From Psococerastis gibbosa (taxonomy: Eukaryota > Arthropoda > Insecta > Psocodea > Psocidae): a stretch of 64,000 bases of DNA. The notes beneath the pieces were generated by a model, which saw only the letters and a program-made list of their open reading frames with translations, was not told the origin of the DNA and did not search any database. The translations under genes were made by a program, and so were the position numbers. The stretch covers positions 19,515,371 to 19,579,370 of the forward strand of contig OZ020487.1 of the NCBI GenBank assembly GCA_963971405.1, in the 5' to 3' direction. Shown piece by piece: positions 54,402 to 64,000 of this stretch. How positions within the stretch are numbered: position 1 is the first letter of the stretch; the number at the start of each line of letters is the position of its first letter.

Positions 54402-57400
54402 GACACCTATATCTTTTTAAAACCTTTAAAAAAAAAAATAAGTAAATAGCTATTTTTCTTATTCTTGTCGAATGAATTTTTTTTAGCTACATTTACACCG
54501 ATGAACACGCAGGAGCAATTGGTCAATGTTAAGTACGATACATTGAGCCAAAATAAGCAAAATTAAGACACTCATATCATATCAAGACCTTTAAAAAAAA
54601 AAATAAGTATATAGCTATTTTTCGTATTCTTGTCGAATGAATTTTTTGTAGCTACATTTACACCGATGAACACGCTGGAGCAATTGCATAATGTTAGATA
54701 CAATACAATGAGCCAAAAAAAGCAAAATTAAGACACCTATATCTTCTTAATACCTTTAAAAAAAATAAAATAAGTAATTAGCTATTTTTCGTATTCTTGC
54801 CGTATGAATTTTTTTAAGCCACATTTACGCCGATGAACACGCAGGAACAATTGCTCAGTGTTAAGAACAATACAATGAGCCAAAATAAGCAAAATTAAGA
54901 CACCAATATCTTTTTAAAACCTTTAAAAAAAATAAAATAAGTAAATAGCTATTTTTCGTATTCTTGCCGTATGAATTTTTTTTAGCTACATTTACACCGA
55001 TGAACACGCAGGAGCAATTGCTCAATGTTAAGTACAATACAATGAGCCAAAATAAGCAAAATTAAGACACTCATATCATATCAAGACCTTTAAAAAAAAA
55101 AATAAGTATATAGCTATTTTTCGAATTCTTGTCGAATGAATTTTTTGTAGCTACATTTACACCGATGAACACGCTGGAGCAATTGCCTAATGTTAGATAC
55201 AATACAATGAGCCAAAATAAGCAAAATTAAGACACCTATATCTTTTTAAAACCTTTAAAAAAAATAAAATAAGTAATTAGCTATTTTTCGTATTCTTGCC
55301 GTATGAATTTTTTTAAGCTTCATTTACACCGATGAACACGAAGGAGCAATTGCTCAATGTTAAGTACAATACATTGAGCCAAAATAAGCAAAATAAAGGC
55401 ACCTATATCTTTTCAAAACCTTTAAAAAAAATAAAATAAGTAAATAGCTATTTTTCTTATTCTTGTCGAATGAATTTTTTTTTGCCACATTTACACCGAT
55501 GAACACGCAAGAACAATTGCTCAATGTTAAGTACAATACAATGAGCCAAAATAAGCAAAATTAAGACACCTATATCTTTTAAACACCTTTAAAAAAAATA
55601 AAATAAGTAAATAGCTATTTTTCTTATTCTTGTCGAATGAATTTTTTTTTAGCTACATTTACACCGATGAACACGCAGGAGCAATTGGTCAATGTTAAGT
55701 ATAATACAATGAGCCAAAATAAGCAAAATAAAGACACTCATATCATATCAAGACCTTTAAAAAAAAAAATAAGTATATAGCTATTTTTCGTATTCTTGTC
55801 GAATGAATTTTTTGTAGCTACATTTACACCGATGAACACGCTGGAGCAATTGCCTAATGTTAGATACAATACAATGAGCCAAAATAAGCAAAATTAAGAC
55901 ACCTATATCTTTTTAAAACCTTTAAAAAAAATAAAATAAGTAATTAGCTATTTTTCGTATTCTTGCCGTATGAATTTTTTTAAGCTACATTTACACCGAT
56001 GAACACGCAGGAGCAATTGCTCAATGTTAAGTACAATACTTGGAGCCAAAATTAGCAAAATTAAGACACCTATATCTTTTTAAAACCTTTAAAAAAAATA
56101 AAATATGTAAATAGCTATTTTTCTTATTCTTGTCGAATGAATTTTTTTCAGCTACATTTACACCGATGAACACGCAGGAGCAATTGCTCAATGTTAAGTA
56201 CAACACAATGAGCCAAAATAAGCAAAATTAAGACACTCATATCATATCAAGACCTTTAAAAAAAAAAATAAGTATATAGCTATTTTTCGTATTCTTGTCG
56301 AATGAATTTTTTGTAGCTACATTTACACCGATGAACACGCTGTAGCAATTGCCTAATGTTAGATACAGTACAGTGAGCCAAAATAAGCAAAATTAAGACA
56401 CCTATATCTTTTTAAAACCTTTAAAAAAAAATAAAATAAGTAATTAGCTATTTTTCGTATTCTTGCCGTATGAATTTTTTTAAGCTTCATTTACACCGAT
56501 GAACACGAAGGAGCAATTGCTCAATGTTAAGTACAATACATTGAGCCAAAATAAGCAAAATAAAGACACCTATATCTTTTTAAAACCTTTAAAAAAAAAA
56601 TAAGTAAATAGCTATTTTTCTTATTCTTGTCGAATGAATTTTTTTTAGCCACATTTACGCCGATGAACACGCAGGAACAATTGCTCAGTGTTAAGTACAA
56701 TACAATGAGCCAAAATAAGCAAAATTAAGACACCTATATCTTTTTAAAACCTTTAAAAAAAATAAAATAAGTAATTAGCTATTTTTCGTATTCTTGCCGT
56801 ATGAATTTTTTTAAGCTATATTTACACCGATGAACACGCAGGAGCAATTGCTCAATGTTAAGTACAATACATTGAGCCAAAATAAGCAAAATAAAGACAC
56901 CTATATCTTTTTAAAACCTTTAAAAAAAAATAAGCAAATAGCTATTTTTCTTATTCTTGTCGAATGAATTTTTTTTAGCTACATTTACACCGATGAACAC
57001 GCAGGAGCAATTGCTCAATGTTAAGTACAATACAATGAGCCAAAATAAGCAAAATTAAGACACTCATATCATATCAAGACCTTTAAAAAAAAAAATAAGT
57101 ATATAGCTATTTTTCGTATTCTTGTCGAATGAATTTTTTGTAGCTACATTTACACCGATGAACACGCTGGAGCAATTGCCTAATGTTAGATACAATACAA
57201 TGAGCCAAAATAAGCCAAATTTAGACACCTATATCTTTTTAAAACCTTTAAAAAAAATAAAATAAGTAATTAGCTATTTTTCGTATTCTTGCCGTATGAA
57301 TTTTTTTAAGCTACATTTACACCGATGAACACGCAGGAGCAACTGCTCAATGTTAAGTACAATACTTGGAGCCAAAATAAGCAAAATAAAGACACCTATA

Positions 57401-59049
57401 TCTTTTTAAAACCTTTAAAAAAAAAAAATAAGTAAATAGCTATTTTTCTTATTCTTGTCGAATGAATTTTTTTTAGCCACATTTACACCGATGAACACGC
57501 AGGAACAATTGCTCAATGTTAAGTACAATACAATGAGCCAAAATTAGCAAAATTAAGACACCTATATCTTTTTAAAACCTTTAAAAAAAATAAAATAAGT
57601 AAATAGCTATTTTTCTTATTCTTGTCGAATGAATTTTTTTCAGCTACATTTACACCGATGAACACGCAGGAGCAATTGCTCAATGTTAAGTACAATACAA
57701 TGAGCCAAAATAAGCAAAATTAAGACACTCATATCATATCAAGACCTTTAAAAAAAAAAATAAGTATATAGCTATTTTTCGTATTCTTGTCGAATGAATT
57801 TTTTGTAGCTACATTTACACCGATGAACACGCTGTAGCAATTGCCTAATGTTAGATACAGTACAGTGAGCCAAAATAAGCAAAATTAAGACACCTATATC
57901 TTTTTAAAACCTTTAAAAAAAAATAAAATAAGTAATTAGCTATTTTTCGTATTCTTGCCGTATGAATTTTTTTAAGCTTCATTTACACCGATGAACACGA
58001 AGGAGCAATTGCTCAATGTTAAGTACAATACATTGAGCCAAAATAAGCAAAATAAAGACACCTATATCTTTTTAAAACCTTTAAAAAAAAAATATGTAAA
58101 TAGCTATTTTTCTTATTCTTGTCGAATGAATTTTTTTTAGCCACATTTACGCCGATGAACACGCAGGAACAATTGCTCAGTGTTAAGTACCATACAATGA
58201 GCCAAAATAAGCAAAATTAAGACACCTATATCTTTTTAAAACCTTTAAAAAAAATAAAATAAGTAATTAGCTATTTTTCGTATTCTTGCCGTATGAATTT
58301 TTTTAAGCTATATTTACACCGATGAACACGCAGGAGCAATTGCTCAATCTTAAGTACAATACTTTGAGCCAAAATAAGCAAAATAAAGACACCTATGTCT
58401 TTTTAAAACCTTTAAAAAAAAATAAGTAAATAGCTATTTTTCTTATTCTTGTCGAATGAATTTTTTTTAGCCACATTTACGCCGATGAACACGCAGGAAC
58501 AATTGCTCAGTGTTAAGAACAATACAATGAGCCAAAATAAGCAAAATTAAGACACCTATATCTTTTTAAAAACTTTAAAAAAAATAAAATAAGCAAATAG
58601 CTATTTTTCTTATTCTTGTCGAATGAATTTTTTTTAGCTACATTTACACCGATGAACACGCAGGAGCAATTGCTCAATGTTAAGTACAATACAATGAGCC
58701 AAAATAAGCAAAATTAAGACACTCATATCATATCAAGACCTTTAAAAAAAAAAATAAGTATATAGCTATTTTTCGTATTCTTGTCGAATGAATTTTTTGT
58801 AGCTACATTTACACCGATGAACACGCTGGAGCAATTGCCTAATGTTAGATGCAATACAATAAGCCAAAATAAGCAAAATTAAGACACCTATATCTTTTTA
58901 AAACCTTTAAAAAAAATAAAATAAGTAATTAGCTATTTTTCGTATTCTTGCCGTATGAATTTTTTTAAGCTACATTTACACCGATGAACACGCAGGAGCA
59001 ATTGCTCAATGTTAATTACAATACTTGGAGCCAAAATAAGCAAAATAAA
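54402..59049 (+). repeat. Large HOR, second copy (4,648 bp, 28 monomers)
   Basis: Repeats about 48.47-54.40 kb. Up to about 56.06 kb the offset is 5,973-5,974 bp; beyond it the best offset is 4,648 bp, the difference being the 1,326-bp segment present twice in the first copy. The unit at 54402 is a B-head, C-body chimera, which marks the junction between the two large copies. GAATTC recurs at 55123 and ACACCTATGTC near 58389. Confidence 0.88.
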
Positions 59050-60871
59050 GACACCTATATCTTTTTAAAACCTTTAAAAAAAAAAAATAAGTAAATAGCT
59101 ATTTTTCTTATTCTTGTCGAATGAATTTTTTTTAGCCACATTTACACCGATGAACACGCAGGAACAATTGCTCAATGTTAAGTACAATACAATGAGCCAA
59201 AATTAGCAAAATTAAGACACCTATATCTTTTTAAAACCTTTAAAAAAAATAAAATAAGTAAATAGCTATTTTTCTTATTCTTGACGAATGAATTTTTTTC
59301 AGCTACATTTACACCGATGAACACGCAGGAGCAATTGCTCAATGTTAAGTACAATACATTGAGCCAAAATGAGCAAAATAAAGACACCTATATCTTTTTA
59401 AAACCTTTAAAAAAAAATAAGTAAATAGCTATTTTTCTTATTCTTGTCGAATGAATTTTTTTTAGCCACATTTACGCCGATGAACACGCAGGAACAATTG
59501 CTCAGTGTTAAGAACAATACAATGAGCCAAAATAAGCAAAATTAAGACACCTATATCTTTTTAAAAACTTTAAAAAAAATAAAATAAGCAAATAGCTATT
59601 TTTCTTATTCTTGTCGAATGAATTTTTTTTAGCTACATTTACACCGATGAACACGCAGGAGCAATTGCTCAATGTTAAGTACAATACAATGAGCCAAAAT
59701 AAGCAAAATTAAGACACTCATATCATATCAAGACCTTTAAAAAAAAAAATAAGTATATAGCTATTTTTCGTATTCTTGTCGAATGAATTTTTTGTAGCTA
59801 CATTTACACCGATGAACACGCTGGAGCAATTGCCTAATGTTAGATACAGTACAGTGAGCCAAAATAAGCAAAATTAAGACACCTATATCTTTTTAAAACC
59901 TTTAAAAAAAAATAAAATAAGTAATTAGCTATTTTTCGTATTCTTGCCGTATGAATTTTTTTAAGCTTCATTTACACCGATGAACACGAAGGAGCAATTG
60001 CTCAATGTTAAGTACAATACATTGAGCCAAAATAAGCAAAATTAAGACACCTATATCTTTTTAAAAACTTTAAAAAAAAAATAAGTAAATAGCTATTTTT
60101 CTTATTCTTGTCGAATGAATTTTTTTTAGCCACATTTACGCCGATGAACACGCAGGAACAATTGCTCAGTGTTAAGTACAATACAATGAGCCAAAATAAG
60201 CAAAATTAAGACACCTATATCTTTTTAAAACCTTTAAAAAAAATAAAATAAGTAATTAGCTATTTTTCGTATTCTTGCCGTATGAATTTTTTTAAGCTAT
60301 ATTTACACCGATGAACACGCAGGAGCAATTGCTCAATGTTAAGTACAATACATTGAGCCAAAATAAGCAAAATAAAGACACCTATATCTTTTTAAAACCT
60401 TTAAAAAAAAATAAGTAAATAGCTATTTTTCTTATTCTTGTCGAATGAATTTTTTTTAGCCACATTTACACCGATGAACACGCAGGAACAATTGCTCAGT
60501 GTTAAGAACAATACAATGAGCCAAAATAAGTAAAATTAAGACACCTATATCTTTTTAAAAACTTTAAAAAAAATAAAATAAGCAAATAGCTATTTTTCTT
60601 ATTCTCGTCGAATGAATTTTTTTTAGCTACATTTACACCGATGAACACGCAGGAGCAATTGCTCAATGTTAAGTACAATACAATGAGCCAAAATAAGCAA
60701 AATTAAGACACTCATATCATATCAAGACCTTTAAAAAAAAAAATAAGTATATAGCTATTTTTCGTATTCTTGTCGAATGAATTTTTTGTAGCTACATTTA
60801 CACCGATGAACACGCTGGAGCAATTGCCTAATGTTAGATACAATACAATGAGCCAAAATAAGCAAAATTAA
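59050..60871 (+). repeat. HOR segment (11 monomers)
   Basis: Order B C B C D A' B A B C D. The C unit near 59283 has CTTGACGAATG, otherwise seen only in the 2,327-bp repeats, and ends in the unusual AAAATGAGC. A B unit near 60060 has AAAACTTTAAAAAA. This looks like a rearranged relative of the following 10-mer. Confidence 0.82.
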
Positions 60872-62529
60872 GACACCTATATCTTTTTAAAACCTTTAAA
60901 AAAAATAAAATAAGTAATTAGCTATTTTTCGTATTCTTGCCGTATGAATTTTTTTAAGCTACATTTACACCGATGAACACGCAGGAGCAATTGCTCAATG
61001 TTAAGTACAATACTTGGAGCCAAAATAAGCAAAATAAAGACACCTATATCTTTTTAAAACCTTTAAAAAAAAAAAATAAGTAAATAGCTATTTTTCTTAT
61101 TCTTGTCGAATGAATTTTTTTTAGCCACATTTACACCGATGAACACGCAGGAACAATTGCTCAATGTTAAGTACAATACAATGAGCCAAAATTAGCAAAA
61201 TTAAGACACCTATATCTTTTTAAAACCTTTAAAAAAAATAAAATAAGTAAATAGCTATTTTTCTTATTCTTGTCGAATGAATTTTTTTCAGCTACATTTA
61301 CACCGATGAACACGCAGGAGCAATTGCTCAATGTTAAGTACAATACAATGAGCCAAAATAAGCAAAATTAAGACACTCATATCATATCAAGACCTTTAAA
61401 AAAAAAAATAAGTATATAGCTATTTTTCGTATTCTTGTCGAATGAATTTTTTGTAGCTACATTTACACCGATGAACACGCTGTAGCAATTGCCTAATGTT
61501 AGATACAGTACAGTGAGCCAAAATAAGCAAAATTAAGACACCTATATCTTTTTAAAACCTTTAAAAAAAAATAAAATAAGTAATTAGCTATTTTTCGTAT
61601 TCTTGCCGTATGAATTTTTTTAAGCTTCATTTACACCGATGAACACGAAGGAGCAATTGCTCAATGTTAAGTACAATACATTGAGCCAAAATAAGCAAAA
61701 TAAAGACACCTTTATCTTTTTAAAACCTTTAAAAAAAAAATAAGTAAATAGCTATTTTTCTTATTCTTGTCGAATGAATTTTTTTTAGCCACATTTACGC
61801 CGATGAACACGCAGGAACAATTGCTCAGTGTTAAGTACAATACAATGAGCCAAAATAAGCAAAATTAAGACACCTATATCTTTTTAAAACCTTTAAAAAA
61901 AATAAAATAAGTAATTAGCAATTTTTCGTATTCTTGCCGTATGAATTTTTTTAAGCTATATTTACACCGATGAACACGCAGGAGCAATTGCTCAATGTTA
62001 AGTACAATACATTGAGCCAAAATAAGCAAAATAAAGACACCTATATCTTTTTAAAACCTTTAAAAAAAAATAAGTAAATAGCTATTTTTCTTATTCTTGT
62101 CGAATGAATTTTTTTAGCCACATTTACGCCGATGAACACGCAGGAACAATTGCTCAGTGTTAAGAACAATACAATGAGCCAAAATAAGCAAAATTAAGAC
62201 ACCTATATCTTTTTAAAAACTTTAAAAAAAATAAAATAAGCAAATAGCTATTTTTCTTATTCTTGTCGAATGAATTTTTTTTAGCTACATTTACACCGAT
62301 GAACACGCAGGAGCAATTGCTCAATGTTAAGTACAATACAATGAGCCAAAATAAGCAAAATTAAGACACTCATATCATATCAAGACCTATAAAAAAAAAA
62401 ATAAGTATATAGCTATTTTTCGTATTCTTGTCGAATGAATTTTTTGTAGCTACATTTACACCGATGAACACGCTGGAGCAATTGCCTAATGTTAGATACA
62501 ATACAATGAGCCAAAATAAGCAAAATTAA
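60872..62529 (+). repeat. 1,658-bp 10-mer HOR, copy 1
   Basis: Unit starts at 60872, 61039, 61205, 61372, 61537, 61705, 61869, 62036, 62198 and 62365 give the order A B C D A' B A B C D and a sum of 1,658 bp. The D unit at 61372 carries GCTGTAGC, a subclass first seen near 50.4 kb. This 10-mer resembles the 1,659-bp unit at 28-31 kb in length but differs in order. Confidence 0.9.
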
Positions 62530-64000
62530 GACACCTATATCTTTTTAAAACCTTTAAAAAAAATAAAATAAGTAATTAGCTATTTTTCGTATTCTTGCCG
62601 TATGAATTTTTTTAAGCTACATTTACACCGATGAACACGCAGGAGCAATTGCTCAATGTTAATAACAATACTTGGAGCCAAAATAAGCAAAATAAAGACA
62701 CCTATATCTTTTTAAAACCTTTAAAAAAAAAAAATAAGTAAATAGCTATTTTTCTTATTCTTGTCGAATGAATTTTTTTTAGCCACATTTACACCGATGA
62801 ACACGCAGGAACAATTGCTCAATGTTAAGTACAATACAATGAGCCAAAATTAGCAAAATTAAGACACCTATATCTTTTTAAAACCTTTAAAAAAAATAAA
62901 ATAAGTAAATAGCTATTTTTCTTATTCTTGTCGAATGAATTTTTTTCAGCTACATTTACACCGATGAACACGCAGGAGCAATTGCTCAATGTTAAGTACA
63001 ATACAATGAGCCAAAATAAGCAAAATTAAGACACTCATATCATATCAAGACCTTTAAAAAAAAAAAATAAGTATATAGCTATTTTTCGTATTCTTGTCGA
63101 ATGAATTTTTTGTAGCTACATTTACACCGATGAACACGCTGTAGCAATTGCCTAATGTTAGATACAGTACAGTGAGCCAAAATAAGCAAAATTAAGACAC
63201 CTATATCTTTTTAAAACCTTTAAAAAAAAAAAAATAAGTAATTAGCTATTTTTCGTATTCTTGCCGTATGAATTTTTTTAAGCTTCATTTACACCGATGA
63301 ACACGAAGGAGCAATTGCTCAATGTTAAGTACAATACATTGAGCCAAAATAAGCAAAATAAAGACACCTATATCTTTTTAAAACCTTTAAAAAAAAAATA
63401 AGTAAATAGCTATTTTTCTTATTCTTGTCGAATGAATTTTTTTTAGCCACATTTACGCCGATGAACACGCAGGAACAATTGCTCAGTGTTAAGTACAATA
63501 CAATGAGCCAAAATAAGCAAAATTAAGACACCTATATCTTTTTAAAACCTTTAAAAAAAAATAAAATAAGCAAATAGCTATTTTTCTTATTCTTGTCGAA
63601 TGAATTTTTTTTAGCTACATTTACACCGATGAACACGCAGGAGCAATTGCTCAATGTTAAGTACAATACAGTGAGCCAAAATAAGCAAAATTAAGACACT
63701 CATATCATATCAAGACCTTTAAAAAAAAAAATAAGTATATAGCTATTTTTCGTATTCTTGTCGAATGAATTTTTTGTAGCTACATTTACACCGATGAACA
63801 CGCTGGAGCAATTGCCTAATGTTAGATACAGTACAGTGAGCCAAAATAAGCAAAATTAAGACACCTATATCTTTTTAAAACCTTTAAAAAAAATAAAATA
63901 AGTAAATAGCTATTTTTCTTATTCTTGTCGAATGAATTTTTTTTAGCTACATTTACACCGATGAACACGCAGGAGCAATTGCTCAATGTTAAGTACAATA
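62530..64000 (+). repeat. 1,658-bp 10-mer HOR, copy 2, running off the window
   Basis: Starts A B C D A' B as in the preceding copy (offset 1,658 bp, GCTGTAGC near 63139), then passes directly to C D, skipping the A B pair, and enters another C at about 63858 that is cut by the window edge. The array therefore continues to the right. Confidence 0.87.

Larger units (their letters stand above)
1..64000 (+). repeat. Satellite DNA array, ~167-bp monomer, entire window
   Basis: The sequence is a continuous head-to-tail array. Taking GACACC or GACACT as the start of each unit, successive starts fall at 1, 168, 335, 502, 669, 833, 1000, 1167 and so on, and I followed this register to the end, counting about 386 units. 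Most are 167 bp and D-class units are 164-165 bp. No inversion of orientation was seen. Neither edge of the window leaves the array, so its full length is unknown. Differences between units are mostly class-diagnostic substitutions plus A-tract length changes. The family is not one I recognise. Monomer length near a nucleosomal repeat and higher-order organisation are typical of centromeric or pericentromeric satellites, but nothing in the sequence proves that location. Confidence 0.98.

Noticed and set aside
130-59387. Dozens of minus-strand reading frames of 60-71 codons with nearly identical cysteine-rich, hydrophobic translations
   Set aside because: They are the same stretch of satellite read again and again. 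The monomer (167 bp) is not a multiple of three, so each frame closes after about 1.25 units. There is no promoter, splice or codon-use signal and no conserved start context beyond that of the repeat. Not genes.
1-64000. CRISPR-like array (regularly spaced repeats)
   Set aside because: There are no unique spacers: the segments between any chosen repeats are repeated too, and the unit is about 167 bp. It is a tandem satellite.
1-64000. Transposons, LTR elements or other mobile elements inserted in the array
   Set aside because: The monomer register is followed from end to end with only one filler of about 24 bp. No terminal repeats, target-site duplications or coding domains were seen.
1-64000. 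Telomeric repeats (TTAGG, TTAGGG or similar), tRNA or rRNA genes
   Set aside because: No short G-rich tandem repeat, cloverleaf or rRNA-like sequence was noticed in any monomer class.

Overview
The whole 64 kb window is one uninterrupted tandem satellite array. I find no protein-coding gene, RNA gene, transposon or unique flanking sequence. By hand count it holds about 386 head-to-tail monomers, all in the same orientation, mean length about 166 bp (usually 167; one class is 164-165). The DNA is AT-rich: the first monomer is about 29% GC. Any position should fall in satellite sequence; the one short stretch I cannot align to the monomer is about 24 bp near 26.35 kb.

Monomers fall into four main classes that differ at linked positions. 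Class A has GCCGTATG and AAGCTAC, with subclass A' carrying AAGCTTC. Class B has GTCGAATG and TTAGCCAC. Class C has GTCGAATG and TTAGCTAC or TTCAGCTAC. Class D has a CACTCATATCATATCAAG head and a TTTTGTAGC body. The simplest order is A-B-C-D, about 665 bp, seen cleanly at 31479-32143. Larger higher-order repeats (HORs) are built on it by adding, dropping and fusing monomers: 21-mer and 17-mer units at the left (3,493/2,828/3,492 bp), a long-range offset of 6,488 bp around 11-20 kb, 1,897 bp at 23-26 kb, 1,659 bp (10-mer) at 28-31 kb, 1,827 bp (11-mer) at 32-36 kb, 1,825 bp at 38-41 kb, 2,327 bp (14-mer) at 44-49 kb, 5,973/4,648 bp at 48-59 kb, and a 1,658 bp 10-mer at the right end. Chimeric monomers, two internal deletions and one filler insertion record the recombination history.

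The organism is a eukaryote, because long nucleosome-scale satellite arrays with HORs are characteristic of eukaryotic (peri)centromeric heterochromatin. CpG is not depleted (4-5 per monomer), which argues weakly against a heavily CpG-methylated genome such as a vertebrate and would fit an insect or other invertebrate. I do not recognise the monomer and cannot name the species. A centromeric role is an inference only.

The most interesting structure inside the monomer is a pair of overlapping dyads: a perfect 12-bp palindrome GAGCAATTGCTC, whose right half also begins a 9-bp inverted repeat GCTCAATGT...ACATTGAGC. A second palindrome, AAATAGCTATTT, occurs in other classes. These differ between classes, so the HOR pattern is also a pattern of present and absent dyad sites. 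Short reading frames on the minus strand are by-products of the repeat, since 167 is not a multiple of three.
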